Shown: positions 1 through 10,046 of the stretch, in pieces
How positions within the stretch are numbered: the first letter of the stretch is position 1
How the letters are laid out: each line of letters opens with the position of its first letter
Assembly (NCBI RefSeq): GCF_025506355.1
Contig: NZ_JANZYP010000025.1
Location: 1 to 64,000 of the forward strand
Reading direction: 5' to 3'
Origin: Sphaerisporangium corydalis
Lineage (GTDB): Bacteria; Actinomycetota; Actinomycetes; Streptosporangiales; Streptosporangiaceae
DNA length: 64,000 nt
Translations under genes and position numbers: made by a program
The notes under the pieces: generated by a model
What the model was told of the DNA's origin: nothing
The model's input: only the letters and a program-made list of their open reading frames with translations
The model's database searches: none

Positions 1-381
1 CCCTCAACACCGCCCCCCAACCCCACCCCACCCCAAAACCACCCTGAACCCCGACTCGCCACGACCACCCTGAACCCCTGGGCACCCCGCAGCACCAAGC
101 GGACACCGCCCCACAGCACGCTGGAACCGGCCCTACGACGCTCCCGCCCCGTCCCCACGCTGCGCCATCCGCCCAAGCCGCCTTGCGCCACCATCCGCCC
201 AAGCCCGCTTTGCGCCACCCGGCTCGTGCCGGGACGGCCCGGTACGTCCCACCCGCCACAGGGCTTTCATAAGGGCGCCGCGACGGTGGGAAGTAGGACG
301 GCGAAATCGGCGCCCTGTGCGGCGGGTCAGGGGGCCGGGGTCACCACTCGCGGTTGTGCGGGAGTGGGGGTGGGGTGGGGG
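1..381. other. Intergenic, no gene seen
   Basis: No reading frame here has a family signature or a ribosome binding site. The first 80 bases are very C-rich on the + strand with short runs of CCCC and ACC. The stretch lies downstream of the minus-strand gene that ends at 382, so it may hold that gene's terminator, but I see no clean hairpin with a T-tract. Confidence 0.5.
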
Positions 382-2682
382 TTACCAGTCGCGGTTGTGG
401 TCGCGGGAGCGGGGGCGGCGGCCGTCGTCGGCGTGCTGGCGGTCCTCGGGGCGGACCCGCTCACCCGTGCTGTACATCGGGTCGTTGACGTACGGGCGGG
501 AGAGCTGGGGGTCGGTGGAGTCCGGGGGCCGGGGGGCCAGCGAGCCGAGGCCCAGCGGGTCGGAGGGGTCCACCGCGGCTGGGCGCGTCGCCTGCTGCCA
601 GTCGTATCCCGAGGGCTCCTCGCGGTACGCCTGGCCGGGGCGGCCCGCGGACGGGGACCCGAAGGGCAGGGAGTCGTTGACGATCATGTTCTCTCTCGGC
701 ACGGCATCCCCGTGCTCACCGGCGTAGCGGGCCCCGCCGTACTCCGGCAGGGGCGGGTACTCCGGCGTGGAGCCGTAGCTCGGCGGAGCCGAGTAGTCCA
801 GCGCGGGCGTGCCACCGTACTCGGCGGGCGCGAAGGGATCGCCCGGCCGTCCGTAACCGCCGGACACCGAACCGAAATCACCACCGCCAGGCACCGCACC
901 GAACTCGCCACCGCCAGGCACCGCACCGAAGTCTGCGCCACCGGGCACCTGGCCGAACTCACCACCGGGCACCGGACCGAACTCGCCACCGGGGACGGAC
1001 CCGAACTCACCACGAGAAGCGGACCCGAAGTCGCCACCAGGGACGGACCCGAACTCGCCACCAGAGACGGACCCGAAGTCGCCACCAGAGACGGACCCGA
1101 AGTCGCCACCGGGGACGGACCCGAACTCACCGCCAGGAGCGGACCCGAATTCGCCACCAGGGGCGGGACCGAACTCGGCGCCGCCGGGGACAGGACCGGC
1201 GCCGGGGGCTCCGTAGCCTTCCCTCGGCGCGTACTCGCCCCGCGAACCGGGCGAGCCAGGCGGGAAGCCGCCGGGCATGCCGAAATCGCCCTTCGGCGCG
1301 AACTCAGAGGAGGTGCCGTAGTCACCCCTCGGGCCGGGCTTCGACCGGCTGGACTTCGGCGGGCCGAACTCGGAGGGGGCGAAGTCGGACGCGGTGTAGT
1401 CCGCCGGGGTGCCGTAGTCGGCCTGCGGCCCGAACCGTCCCGGGGACCCGGGCGGCGTCCCGTACTCGCCCTGCGGCCCCTGCTCGCTCTGAGAGCCGTA
1501 CCCGTTCTCCCCCTGGGGACCGTATCCGTTCTCCCCCTGAGGCCCGTACCCTTTCGGCCCCTGCTCGCCCTGGGGGCCGTACCCGTTGGGGACCCGCTGG
1601 CCGGTCCTCGGCCCGAGCTCGTCCTGGGGGCCGTATCCGCCGCGAGGCGTGAGGCCGGCCGGCGGCTCGAAGTCGCCGCGGGGCGCGTAGTCGTTCGCGG
1701 GACCTCGGCCGGCGACCTGGGCCTGCTCGCCGAGCGCCGCGTACCCGCCGGTGAGCGTGAAGCCCTCCGGGGGGGTGTAGTCGGGGTGGACGCCGTAGTC
1801 GCCGGCGGCCTGCGGGCCCGCGGCGGGCACCGGGACCGGGATCTGCTGGCCGGCGGGGGGAACCTGCTGGGGGGCCTGCTGCGGGACCAGGCCGAGCGCC
1901 GGAAGGCCCGCCTGCGCGGCGAACTCGGGCGGCACGGTGTAGTCAGGTCGTACGGAATAGTCCGGCTGGGCCGGGAAGTCAGGCTGCGCCGGGAAGTCGG
2001 GCCGCGCGCCACGGCTCTGCCGGGAGGGCCGGCCCTGCCGCGCGGCGAGGTCACCCTGGGGAATGGGCCGCCCGGCGAGATCTCCCTGGGGGACGGGCCG
2101 CCCGGGGTGGTCGCCTTGGGGGACGGGCCGCCCGGCGAGGTCGCCCTGCGGGAGGTCGAGGTCGGCGGGACGGGCGCGGGAGGCGACCAGCTTGTCGGCG
2201 GCCGGTACGGCGCCGCGCGCGACCAGCACGTCGTTGGGGCTCAGGGCGGCGGGGGGGACCGCGGCCCGGTCGTCGTGCGCGTACGCCCCGGCGGCGGCGC
2301 GTCCGGGAAGCGCCTGCTCGTCGGGGTAGTCGGGGTAGTCGCCCTCGTCGTCGGAGGCGCCGGCCGGGCGGGCGTACTGCCCCGTGCCCGGATAGTCGGG
2401 GTATTCGGGATACTCCGGCTGTTCGGCGTCGTCGGCGTACTCCTCCTCCCCCTCGGCGTACTCGCCGCCGGCCTCCGCGTATCCCACGTCCAGGGTGTCG
2501 AGGAGGCGGCCGACGTCGTCCATCGGCATGCGGAAACTGGCGGAGCACATCTCGCCCCGCCAGAGGCTGAGGACCAGGGTGCCCTCGTGCCAGGTGACCC
2601 GGAGAACACGCTCCTGGCCACGGGCGTCGAAGAACACCTCACCGAACGATGGCAGTGGGACAACTTCCGACATGGCAGACAT
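382..2682 (-). CDS. Conserved N-terminal domain protein with long Gly/Pro/Tyr low-complexity tail
   Basis: The 766-aa product has an ordered N-terminal part of about 70 residues (VVPLPSFGEVFFDARGQERV, then a region ending in MPMDDVGRLLDTLD) and then almost 700 residues of low complexity: acidic Tyr/Pro/Glu runs, then PQG/DYG/EYG-type units, then a tandem GG(D/E)FGSV(P/S) array. Short N-terminal domains of this kind are found in actinobacterial proteins of unknown function, and I cannot assign one. ATG codons at 2682 and 2673 are both possible starts. No signal peptide or membrane segment is visible. It is divergent from the DinG helicase gene. The base composition forces a very long open antisense frame, which I do not count as a gene. 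Function unknown; the tail resembles disordered, phase-separating or adhesive tails but this is only a resemblance. Confidence 0.75.
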   Translation of the reverse strand: MSAMSEVVPLPSFGEVFFDARGQERVLRVTWHEGTLVLSLWRGEMCSASFRMPMDDVGRLLDTLDVGYAEAGGEYAEGEEEYADDAEQPEYPEYPDYPGTGQYARPAGASDDEGDYPDYPDEQALPGRAAAGAYAHDDRAAVPPAALSPNDVLVARGAVPAADKLVASRARPADLDLPQGDLAGRPVPQGDHPGRPVPQGDLAGRPIPQGDLAARQGRPSRQSRGARPDFPAQPDFPAQPDYSVRPDYTVPPEFAAQAGLPALGLVPQQAPQQVPPAGQQIPVPVPAAGPQAAGDYGVHPDYTPPEGFTLTGGYAALGEQAQVAGRGPANDYAPRGDFEPPAGLTPRGGYGPQDELGPRTGQRVPNGYGPQGEQGPKGYGPQGENGYGPQGENGYGSQSEQGPQGEYGTPPGSPGRFGPQADYGTPADYTASDFAPSEFGPPKSSRSKPGPRGDYGTSSEFAPKGDFGMPGGFPPGSPGSRGEYAPREGYGAPGAGPVPGGAEFGPAPGGEFGSAPGGEFGSVPGGDFGSVSGGDFGSVSGGEFGSVPGGDFGSASRGEFGSVPGGEFGPVPGGEFGQVPGGADFGAVPGGGEFGAVPGGGDFGSVSGGYGRPGDPFAPAEYGGTPALDYSAPPSYGSTPEYPPLPEYGGARYAGEHGDAVPRENMIVNDSLPFGSPSAGRPGQAYREEPSGYDWQQATRPAAVDPSDPLGLGSLAPRPPDSTDPQLSRPYVNDPMYSTGERVRPEDRQHADDGRRPRSRDHNRDW
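862..1190 (-). repeat. 24-bp coding tandem repeats
   Basis: About a dozen imperfect 24-bp units, each encoding eight residues of the form GG(D/E)FGS(V/A)(P/S), lie in frame inside the low-complexity gene. Variation is mostly at single positions, so the array looks like a unit-by-unit expansion that is probably length-variable between strains. Confidence 0.85.
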
Positions 2683-2965
2683 CGTGCTTTAACCAGCCTT
2701 TATTCGTCCACTCGACCTCAGAAACCCTACCGAACCGTGCACGTCATCGTCATGGCAGATCCCATAGGTCACTCCTGACGCGCTGCCCTCCGGCGGGCAG
2801 GCGGTTGGTAGATCATCGTTGACCCCCCCGGGACCTGGCCACGCCAGTCTGCCACGCGAACCGCCGCGCGGGTTCCGGAATGCCGAGATGAACCCGGAAC
2901 GCACCGCGCGCCGTCTGGCCGCTCCGGGCGCGGCGACCCCCCGGGGGCCGGTAGCGTTCCGTGTC

Positions 2966-5149
2966 GTGCTCGACGACTCTCTCAGTGCCTCCGACGACGT
3001 CCTGGACGACACCGACGGCACCGCCGGCGAAAGCGACCCCTCCGGCGACGAGGAGGAGATCCTCGAAGAGGAGGACGATCTCCCGGAGGTGGAGGAGCTG
3101 CTGAGCGCCGCCGTCGCGGGGGTGGGCGGGACCGAGCGCCCCGGGCAGGTGACGATGGCGCGTGCCGTGCGGCACGCCATCGACAACGACGAGCACGTCG
3201 CCGTCCAGGCCGGCACCGGCACCGGCAAGTCCCTGGCGTACCTGGTGCCCGCGATCCGCCACGCGATCGAGTCGGACAGCGCCGTCGTGGTCTCCACCGC
3301 CACCATCGCCCTCCAGCGCCAGCTCGTCGACCGCGACCTCCCCCGGCTGTCCGAGGCCCTCGCCGAGTCCCTTCCCCATGAACCACTGTTCGCCATCCTC
3401 AAGGGAAGGCGAAACTATCTTTGTCGCTACAAAGTGACGGCCGCGTGGCCCGAGGAAGAGGACGACCAGCTTTTCGACCCCCGCGAGGTCAGCGCCACCG
3501 GCCGCATGATCCAGCGCATCCAGGACTGGGCCGACGAGACCGAGACCGGCGACCGCGACGAGCTGGTCCCGGGGGTCAGCGAGCAGGCGTGGCGGCAGTT
3601 CTCGGTCAGCGCCAAGGAGTGCCTCGGCGCGCAGCGGTGCCCGAGCGGCTCCGAGTGCTTCGCCGAGCAGGCCAGGGAGCGCGCGGGGCGCGTGGACGTG
3701 GTCGTCACCAACCACGCCCTGCTCGCCATCGACGCCATGGAGGACTTCACGGTCCTGCCCGACCATGACGTGGTCGTGGTCGACGAGGCCCACGAGCTCG
3801 TCGACCGCGTGACCAGCGTGGTCACCGACGAGCTGTCGGAGGCTGCCGTCGCCTCGGCCGTGCGCCGCGTCGCCCGCCTCATCGAGCAGCGCGTCGCCGA
3901 CCGCCTGCAGGAGGCCGGCGAGGACCTCAAGGCGCTGCTCGCCGCCGCGCCGCCCGGCCGGCTCGACCAGCTCCCCCAGGTGCTCGGGGACACGCTCTCG
4001 GTCCTGCGCGACGCCGCGTTCGGGTGCATCACCGCGCTCGGCCCGCGCGGCGACAACCGGAGCGGCGGCAGGAACGACGACCCGGAGAGCGCCGGGCAGC
4101 GCAAGGCGGCCTTCACGGCGCTGGACGACGTCCACGACACCGCCGTGCGGATCCTGGAGGCCTTCGGGGACGGCGCCGAGGTCGACCGGGCCGAGGTCGT
4201 GTGGCTGGACGGCGCGACCGACCGGCGGCCCGCGCAACTGAAGGTGGCGCCGCTGAGCGTCGGCGGCATGCTCCGCGACAAGCTGTTCGCCGACCGCACC
4301 GTCATCCTCACCAGCGCCACGCTGGCCCTCGGCGGCACGTTCGACGGCATGGCCCGCCAGTGGGGCCTCGGCCCGGCCCGCCCGCCCGGAGAGCCCCAGG
4401 GCCAGGACGACGCGTCCGGCCAGGCCGCCCCCGGCGCCGCCGTCCAGCAGGGGCCTCCCCGGGCCGAGAAGACGCCCAAGCCGTGGACGGGCCTGGACGT
4501 CGGCTCGCCGTTCGACCACGCGCGCAGCGGCATCCTGTACATCGCCAAGCACCTTCCCCAGCCGGGGCGCGACGGCCTTCCCAAGGAGTACGTCGACGAG
4601 ATCGCCGAACTGATCGAGGCGGCCGGCGGGCGCACGCTCGGGCTGTTCTCCTCCATGCGCGCCGCGAAGGCCGCGACCGAGGCGCTGCGCGAGCGCATCG
4701 ACACTCCGCTGCTGTGCCAGGGCGACGACTCCACCTCGCTGCTGGTCAAGCAGTTCGCCGAGGACCCGGCGACCTGCCTGTTCGGCACGCTCTCGCTCTG
4801 GCAGGGGGTCGACGTGCCCGGCCCATCGCTCAGCCTGGTGATCATCGACCGCATCCCGTTCCCCCGGCCCGACGACCCGCTGGCCTCGGCGCGGCAGCGG
4901 CACGTCGCCGCGAAGGGCGGCAACGGCTTCATGGCGGTGGCCGCCACGCACGCCGCGCTGCTCCTCGCGCAGGGGGCGGGCAGGCTGCTGCGCGGCCAGT
5001 CCGACAAGGGCGTGGTCGCGGTCCTGGACCCCCGGCTCGCGACGGCCCGCTACGGGAGCTTCCTCAAGGACTCCCTGCCCCCCTTCTGGACCACCACCGA
5101 CCCCGCCAAGGTCCGCGCCGCCCTCCGCCGCCTCACCACCGCCCCCTGA
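2966..5149 (+). CDS. DinG/XPD-family ATP-dependent DNA helicase
   Basis: Superfamily 2 helicase of the DinG/YoaA type, which unwinds DNA 5'-3' and acts in repair of damaged or R-loop-containing DNA. The 727-aa product has Walker A AGTGTGKS near residue 85, a DEAH box (VVDEAHEL) near residue 272 and four cysteines in between (one in YLCRYK, three in KECLGAQRCPSGSEC) that match the 4Fe-4S cluster of XPD-like helicases. The C-terminal helicase half holds SLWQGVDVPG and QGAGRLLRG (motif VI). An acidic stretch of about 45 residues precedes the ATPase core. I chose GTG 2966 because TAGCGT (2952-2957) lies 8 nt upstream, as in a leaderless transcript; a TTG at 2819 would add 49 residues without family similarity. 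Confidence 0.93.
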   Translation: MLDDSLSASDDVLDDTDGTAGESDPSGDEEEILEEEDDLPEVEELLSAAVAGVGGTERPGQVTMARAVRHAIDNDEHVAVQAGTGTGKSLAYLVPAIRHAIESDSAVVVSTATIALQRQLVDRDLPRLSEALAESLPHEPLFAILKGRRNYLCRYKVTAAWPEEEDDQLFDPREVSATGRMIQRIQDWADETETGDRDELVPGVSEQAWRQFSVSAKECLGAQRCPSGSECFAEQARERAGRVDVVVTNHALLAIDAMEDFTVLPDHDVVVVDEAHELVDRVTSVVTDELSEAAVASAVRRVARLIEQRVADRLQEAGEDLKALLAAAPPGRLDQLPQVLGDTLSVLRDAAFGCITALGPRGDNRSGGRNDDPESAGQRKAAFTALDDVHDTAVRILEAFGDGAEVDRAEVVWLDGATDRRPAQLKVAPLSVGGMLRDKLFADRTVILTSATLALGGTFDGMARQWGLGPARPPGEPQGQDDASGQAAPGAAVQQGPPRAEKTPKPWTGLDVGSPFDHARSGILYIAKHLPQPGRDGLPKEYVDEIAELIEAAGGRTLGLFSSMRAAKAATEALRERIDTPLLCQGDDSTSLLVKQFAEDPATCLFGTLSLWQGVDVPGPSLSLVIIDRIPFPRPDDPLASARQRHVAAKGGNGFMAVAATHAALLLAQGAGRLLRGQSDKGVVAVLDPRLATARYGSFLKDSLPPFWTTTDPAKVRAALRRLTTAP

Positions 5150-5169
5150 CCCACCCGCAAGGGCACACC

Positions 5170-5189
5170 GCATCCGCGGCTCCGGATGC
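5170..5189. terminator. Hairpin between convergent genes
   Basis: GCATCCG (5170-5176) and CGGATGC (5183-5189) form a perfect 7-bp stem with a 6-base loop. It sits between the end of the DinG-type helicase gene and the end of the convergent SGNH hydrolase gene, the expected place for a bidirectional terminator. There is no T-tract, which is common in high-GC actinobacteria. Confidence 0.55.
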
Positions 5190-5242
5190 TCGGGGTCGGC
5201 GGCGTCACGCGAGGACCCGCCGCGCAGGCGGCGGGCGCCCGG

Positions 5243-6004
5243 TCAGGCGTAGGGCTTCAGGTCGGGGCGTTTGGGGTCGACGGCGTCGCCGGAGGATCTG
5301 CCGGTGAGGCGGCGGCCCACCCAGGGCAGGAAGTGCTCGCGGAGCCACAGCCGGTCCTCGCGGAGCTTCACCGCGCGCCCGACCCGGTCGCGGGCCGGCC
5401 AGGTGTGGCGCCACTGGTCCTGCGACGGAACCCCGAGCACCTCGCACACCTTCGCGGCGACCAGGCGGTGCCCCACGTCGTTCATGTGGAGCCGGTCCTC
5501 GCTCCAGGCCCGCCAGTCGCGGATGGGCTGCATCGACCACTGGTCGACCACGTGGCAGCCGTACAGGTCGGCGATCGACCGCACGTGCAGGTAGAACACC
5601 GCGAACCGCCCGCGGAACCGGCGCATCAGCGGCATGTCCCGGGGGTCCACCCCGGTGAACAGCACCACGTCCGCCCCGGTGCCCCGCAGGTCCCGCACGG
5701 CGCGCGCGAACGTCTTGGCCATGCGGTCGGGGTCGGTGCCGGGGCGCAGCAGGTCGTTGCCCCCGGCGCAGAAGCTCACCAGGTCGGGCTTCAGCTCGAT
5801 CGCCGCCGGCACCTGGTGCTCCACGATCTGGTCGAGCAGCTTGCCGCGCACCGCGAGGTTGGCGTACCGGAAGCCGGGCTCCAGCTCCGCGAGCCGCTCG
5901 GCGACCCGGTCGGCCCAGCCCCGGTAGTGCCCGTCCCGGCCGGGGTCGTTGAGCCCTTCGGTGAAGCTGTCGCCGAGCGCGACGTAGGAACCGTACGCCC
6001 TCAC
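5243..6004 (-). CDS. SGNH/GDSL hydrolase
   Basis: The 253-aa product is a cytoplasmic SGNH-fold esterase/lipase-like hydrolase. Block I is ALGDSFTEG with the nucleophile Ser near residue 11, block III is CAGGNDLL (Gly-Asn-Asp) and block V is [11 protein letters not shown] with the catalytic Asp/His pair. No signal peptide is present. The GTG start at 6004 overlaps the aroQ stop by 4 nt (GTGA), so it is translated with the aro cluster; longer versions would read into aroQ in another frame. Substrate is unknown. Such hydrolases occur next to many housekeeping operons, and its place in the shikimate operon says little about its job. Confidence 0.9.
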   Translation of the reverse strand: MRAYGSYVALGDSFTEGLNDPGRDGHYRGWADRVAERLAELEPGFRYANLAVRGKLLDQIVEHQVPAAIELKPDLVSFCAGGNDLLRPGTDPDRMAKTFARAVRDLRGTGADVVLFTGVDPRDMPLMRRFRGRFAVFYLHVRSIADLYGCHVVDQWSMQPIRDWRAWSEDRLHMNDVGHRLVAAKVCEVLGVPSQDQWRHTWPARDRVGRAVKLREDRLWLREHFLPWVGRRLTGRSSGDAVDPKRPDLKPYA

Positions 6005-6465
6005 CGGCCGTCCTCCGCGATGGCACGCAGCGCCAGCTCGTACGACCGCAGGCCGAACCCCGCGATCGTGCCGGAGGCGACGGCGGCGACCACCGAGACC
6101 AGGCGGAACTCCTCGCGCGCGGCGGGGTTGGAGATGTGCACCTCGATCAGCGGCGCCGTGCGCTGGGCGATGGCGTCGCGCAGCGCGTACGAGTAGTGGG
6201 TGAAGGCGGCGGGGTTGAGCACGACGGGGATCGACCCGTCGGCGGCCTCGTGGAGCCAGGACACCAGCTCGGACTCGTCGTCGGTCTGCCGGACGTCGAC
6301 CGCCAGGCCGAGCTCGCCGCCGAAGCGGTGGCACAGCGCGACGAGGTCGTCGAAGCTCGCCGTGCCGTACACGGAGGGCTCCCGGGTGCCGAGCCGCGCC
6401 AGGTTCGGCCCGTTGAACACGAACACCCGTCTCGGCGCGCCCTCGTCCTTGGTCACATCGGTCAT
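6001..6465 (-). CDS. aroQ: 3-dehydroquinate dehydratase, type II
   Basis: Converts 3-dehydroquinate to 3-dehydroshikimate (third step of the shikimate pathway). The product is 154 aa, the usual length for the dodecameric type II enzyme. Visible signatures are [18 protein letters not shown] (Arg and the catalytic Tyr), NPAAFTHYS (Asn and His), ALRDA (Asp) and EVHISN (catalytic His), followed by AREEFR. The loop reads RQTDDESEL instead of the RQSNHEGEL of streptomycete enzymes; Mycobacterium-type enzymes also differ here (RQSDSEAQL). ATG 6465 overlaps the aroB stop by 4 nt, and its own stop overlaps the SGNH hydrolase start, so it is co-translated in the aro operon. Confidence 0.95.
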   Translation of the reverse strand: MTDVTKDEGAPRRVFVFNGPNLARLGTREPSVYGTASFDDLVALCHRFGGELGLAVDVRQTDDESELVSWLHEAADGSIPVVLNPAAFTHYSYALRDAIAQRTAPLIEVHISNPAAREEFRLVSVVAAVASGTIAGFGLRSYELALRAIAEDGR

Positions 6466-7535
6466 CGCGCGACCTCTCGGTAGGCGGCTTCGAGCAGCTC
6501 TTCTGGGGGGTCCTCCAGGCGGGCGACCTTGCCGATGTCGTCCAGGACCACGAATCGCTGGCTGGCGCCGCGGTTCTTCTTGTCGACCCGCATGTGCTCG
6601 CGCAGCTCGGGCCATGCCTCCAGGCGGTAGGCCGTCGGGAGGCCGACCGAGGTGAGGATCGACCGCGTGCGCTCCACGAGGCCGAGGCCCGCGTGGCCGG
6701 ACAGCCGGGACAGCTCCGCGGCGTAGACCATGCCGATCGCCACGGCCTCGCCGTGGCGCATGTGGTAGGACTCGACGCGCTCGATCGCGTGGGCCAGGGT
6801 GTGGCCGTAGTTGAGGATCTCCCGCACGCCGGACTCGCGCAGGTCGGCGCCCACGACGTCCGCCTTGATCTGGATCTTCCGTTCGATCAGCGCCCGGGTG
6901 TGCCGGCCCTCGGGGACCCGGGCGCCCTCGGGGTCGTCCTCGACGAGGAGCAGGATCGTCGGGTCGGCGATGAACCCGCCCTTGATGATCTCGGCGAGCC
7001 CCGCCACGTAGTCGTCACGGGGCACCGAGACCAGGGTGGCGAGGTCGCACAGGACCCCGGCGGGCGGGTGGAACATGCCGACGAGGTTCTTGCCCTCGGG
7101 GGTGTTGATGCCGGTCTTGCCGCCCACCGCCGCGTCGACCATGCCGAGCAGGGTGGTGGGCACCTGGACGACCTTGACGCCGCGCAGCCAGGTGGCCGCG
7201 ACGAAACCGGCCAGGTCGGTGGTCGCGCCCCCGCCGACGCCGACCACGGCGTCCGAGCGGGTCACGCCGTACCGGCCGAACGCCGACCACAGCTCGGCGG
7301 CCACCTCGACCGACTTGGCCCGCTCCCCGTCGGGGACGGGAAGCGCCACGACGGTGTGACCGGCCGCCTCCAGCACGCCGCACACCGGCCGGGAGATCTC
7401 CGGGAGGCTCGCCGGATGGACCACCGCCACCGTGCGGACGTCGTCCCCCAGCAACCCGGGCAGCTCACCGAGCACCCCGGCCCCGACGACGACGTCGTAC
7501 GGCCGCTCCCCCTTGACCCGGATCCGGCTGGTCAC
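6462..7535 (-). CDS. aroB: 3-dehydroquinate synthase
   Basis: NAD- and metal-dependent cyclisation of DAHP to 3-dehydroquinate, the second shikimate step. The 357-aa product has the family's nucleotide-binding [32 protein letters not shown] and the metal ligands in LAEIIK (Glu), [11 protein letters not shown] (His) and [11 protein letters not shown] (His). Length is normal. The GTG start at 7535 is preceded by GGAGGGG at a good distance. It lies 37 nt after aroK and overlaps aroQ by 4 nt. Confidence 0.97.
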   Translation of the reverse strand: MTSRIRVKGERPYDVVVGAGVLGELPGLLGDDVRTVAVVHPASLPEISRPVCGVLEAAGHTVVALPVPDGERAKSVEVAAELWSAFGRYGVTRSDAVVGVGGGATTDLAGFVAATWLRGVKVVQVPTTLLGMVDAAVGGKTGINTPEGKNLVGMFHPPAGVLCDLATLVSVPRDDYVAGLAEIIKGGFIADPTILLLVEDDPEGARVPEGRHTRALIERKIQIKADVVGADLRESGVREILNYGHTLAHAIERVESYHMRHGEAVAIGMVYAAELSRLSGHAGLGLVERTRSILTSVGLPTAYRLEAWPELREHMRVDKKNRGASQRFVVLDDIGKVARLEDPPEELLEAAYREVAR

Positions 7536-7572
7536 CGAAGCCCCTCCACTTCGCTGACGAGTGTTCGTGGGT

Positions 7573-8079
7573 TCACGCCGGCAGGTCCTTCGCGATGTCG
7601 TCGGCGATCTCCTCGGGCGCGCGCCCGTCGGTGATCGCGATGATCGAGGAGAGCCGCTCGTAGACGGGGCGGCGTTCCTCCATGAGCTTCTTGAGCCGGC
7701 TGCGCGGGTTGAGCACCAGCAGCGGGCGCGCCTGGGCCAGGCCCACGCGCTGCACCGCGTCCGACAGCCCCACCTGCAGGTAGACCACGACGTGCCCGGC
7801 CAGCAGTTCCTGGGTCTCCGCCGCGAGAATGGCCCCGCCGCCCAGCGCGAGCACCCCTTCGTGCTCGGCGAGCGCCCGGCGCACGGCCGCCGCCTCCAGC
7901 TCGCGGAACCGCTCCTCGCCGTCGTCGAGGAAGATGTCGGCGACCGGCTTGCCGGCCACGGCCTCCACGTCGGCGTCGGTGTCGCGGAAGCCCGTGCCGA
8001 GCCGCTGGGCCAGCAGGCGCCCGACGGAGGACTTGCCCGACCCCGGCGGGCCGATCAGCACAGCTCTGGGAGTGGTCAC
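7573..8079 (-). CDS. aroK: Shikimate kinase
   Basis: Phosphorylates shikimate at O-3 using ATP. The 168-aa product has Walker [10 protein letters not shown], the shikimate-binding DTDADVE and FRELE (Arg), LALGGGAI for the glycine-rich substrate loop and a lid arginine in QARPLL. The GTG start at 8079 overlaps the aroC stop by 4 nt (GTGA), so the two are translationally coupled. Confidence 0.96.
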   Translation of the reverse strand: MTTPRAVLIGPPGSGKSSVGRLLAQRLGTGFRDTDADVEAVAGKPVADIFLDDGEERFRELEAAAVRRALAEHEGVLALGGGAILAAETQELLAGHVVVYLQVGLSDAVQRVGLAQARPLLVLNPRSRLKKLMEERRPVYERLSSIIAITDGRAPEEIADDIAKDLPA

Positions 8080-9254
8080 TTGATCACCATCGAGGAGAGG
8101 TAGCCGGAAAGGTTGCGGGCGACCTCCTCCACGGAGTCGCCGCCGAACTTCTCGACGGCCGCGTCGGCGAGCACCAGCGCGACCATCGCCTCAGCGACGA
8201 TACCGGCGGCCGGGACCGCGCACACATCGGACCGCTGGTTGATCGCCTTGGCCGGCTCGCCGGTCAGGACGTCGATCGTGGACAGCGCCCGGGGCACCGT
8301 GGAGATCGGCTTCATGGCCGCGCGGACGCGCAGGGGCTCGCCGTTGGTCATGCCCCCCTCGACGCCGCCCGCCCGGTTGGTGATCCGGCGGACGCCCTCT
8401 TCGGTGTTCTCGATCTCGTCGTGGGCGCGCGAGCCCCGGCGGCGCGCGGTCTCGAACCCGTCGCCGACCCCGACCCCCTTGATCGCCTGAATGCCCATGA
8501 GCGCCCCGGCCAGCCGCGAGTCGAGGCGCCGGTCCCAGTGCACGTAGCTCCCGAGGCCGGGCGGCAGCCCGTACGCGACCACCTCGACGACGCCGCCGAG
8601 CGTGTCGCCCTCCCGCTTGGCGAGGTCGATCTCCTCGATCATGGCCGCGCCCGCCTCGGCGTCCAGGCAGCGCGCCGGGTGCTCGTCGACGGCGGCGAGG
8701 TCGCCGGGGGCGGGGATGACCCCGTCCGGGGCCTCGGCGGTGCCGATGGCGATGACGTGGCTGACGATGTCGACGCCGAGGGCCTGCTTGAGGAAGTTGC
8801 GGGCGACCTGGCCGAGGGCGACCCGGGCGGCGGTCTCGCGGGCGCTGGCCCGGTCGAGGATCGGCCGGGCGTCGTCGAAGCCGTACTTCTGCATGCCGGA
8901 CAGGTCGGCGTGGCCGGGCCGGGGGCGCGACAGCGGGGCGTTGCGCGCCAGGGCGGCGAGCTCGTCGGGGTCGACCGGGTCGGCCGACATAACGGTCTCC
9001 CACTTGGGCCACTCGGTGTTGCCCACGCGGATCGCGACCGGGCTGCCCTGGGTGCGGCCGTGGCGCACGCCGCCGACGATGGTCACCTCGTCCTGCTCGA
9101 ACTTCATCCGCGCGCCGCGGCCGTAACCCAGGCGGCGCCTGGCCAGCGCCCTCTCGACGTCGGCGGTCGTCACCTCGACGCCCGCGGGCATCCCTTCGAG
9201 GATGGCGACGAGCTCGGGGCCGTGGGACTCACCTGCGGTCAACCAGCGCAACAT
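8076..9254 (-). CDS. aroC: Chorismate synthase
   Basis: Last shikimate step, FMN-dependent conversion of EPSP to chorismate. The 392-aa product contains the N-terminal [11 protein letters not shown], the [10 protein letters not shown] signature, [14 protein letters not shown] and RSDVCAVPA near the C-terminus. ATG 9254 is preceded by GGAAGA and gives the canonical [12 protein letters not shown] start; a GTG/ATG further upstream would add residues not seen in the family. It is the first gene of the aro operon (order aroC-aroK-aroB-aroQ-SGNH). Confidence 0.97.
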   Translation of the reverse strand: MLRWLTAGESHGPELVAILEGMPAGVEVTTADVERALARRRLGYGRGARMKFEQDEVTIVGGVRHGRTQGSPVAIRVGNTEWPKWETVMSADPVDPDELAALARNAPLSRPRPGHADLSGMQKYGFDDARPILDRASARETAARVALGQVARNFLKQALGVDIVSHVIAIGTAEAPDGVIPAPGDLAAVDEHPARCLDAEAGAAMIEEIDLAKREGDTLGGVVEVVAYGLPPGLGSYVHWDRRLDSRLAGALMGIQAIKGVGVGDGFETARRRGSRAHDEIENTEEGVRRITNRAGGVEGGMTNGEPLRVRAAMKPISTVPRALSTIDVLTGEPAKAINQRSDVCAVPAAGIVAEAMVALVLADAAVEKFGGDSVEEVARNLSGYLSSMVIK

Positions 9255-9326
9255 GATGACAAGTCTTCCATGCACGGCCCACTGCCATCGCCCCCGTCCG
9301 CCGCCCTGTGGATAACTCGCGTCCCA

Positions 9327-10013
9327 TCAGCGGACGAGGGCCGCGAGGGTGCCGAGGAGGATGAAGGGGCCGAGGGGGAACTGGCTCTTCAGCGTCCCCC
9401 GGCGGGTGACCAGCAGGCCGATCGCGTACAGGGCGCCGAGGAACTGGCCGCCCGCCGCGCAGACGAGCCAGGCGTCCCATCCGAGTGATCCGGCGAGCAT
9501 CCCGGCCAGCCCGGCGAGCTTGACGTCGCCGAGGCCGAGCGCGCCGGGGCGGGCGAACCACAGGACCGCGTAGAGGCCGCCCAGCGCGAGCCCGCCGAGC
9601 AGCGCGTCCAGCAGGTGGCCCGTGGGAGCGAGCAGGGCCACGAGGATCGGGTACGAGGGGAGCGTGATGGCGTCAGGCAGCCGCCGCGTGCGCCAGTCGA
9701 TCACCGACAGCGCGCACCCGGCGAGCGCGGCGTACGACCAGGCGGCGAGCGCGGCCTCTCCGGCGAACCGCCAGGCGACCAGCCCGCAGGCGGCGGCCGT
9801 GGCCACCTCGGCCAGCGGCGGCCACCCGGGAACCGGCCTCGCCCGGAACGCCCCCGAGAAGGCCCTCCGCGCCTCTCCCCAATGGCCCGCCCCCTCCTCT
9901 GCCCGGGCGGGAGGGTCATCGTCGTCCGGGTACGGGCGGAAGCCGGCGGCGAGCGGGCGGATGTAGCACCCCGCGACCAGGCCCAGCACGACCGCTCCGA
10001 CGACGAACTCCAC
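9327..10013 (-). CDS. Prepilin peptidase-like A24 aspartyl protease (short form)
   Basis: The 228-aa membrane protein has several hydrophobic segments and both catalytic aspartates of type IV prepilin peptidases: one in SVIDWRTRRLPD and one in GLGDVKLAG (GxGD). The N-terminal methyltransferase part with the CxxC pairs of PilD is absent; the region after the first TM helix is instead a Pro/Asp-rich loop. Short forms like this process Tad/Flp-type pre-pilins, but no pilin gene is in the window. It begins 73 nt beyond the aroC end side of the cluster and runs in the same direction, upstream of aroC. Confidence 0.85.
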   Translation of the reverse strand: MEFVVGAVVLGLVAGCYIRPLAAGFRPYPDDDDPPARAEEGAGHWGEARRAFSGAFRARPVPGWPPLAEVATAAACGLVAWRFAGEAALAAWSYAALAGCALSVIDWRTRRLPDAITLPSYPILVALLAPTGHLLDALLGGLALGGLYAVLWFARPGALGLGDVKLAGLAGMLAGSLGWDAWLVCAAGGQFLGALYAIGLLVTRRGTLKSQFPLGPFILLGTLAALVR

Positions 10014-10046
10014 CCGCCGACCCTAATCTCCCCGCGGTGCGACGGG

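Noticed and set aside
226-2778. Long + strand frame opposite the low-complexity gene
   Set aside because: It mirrors the repeats of the minus-strand gene, has no ribosome site or family match, and arises from high third-position G+C.
2813-5173. 786-aa minus-strand frame opposite the DinG-type helicase
   Set aside because: Antisense shadow of a clear helicase gene; Ala/Gly/Arg-rich without motifs.
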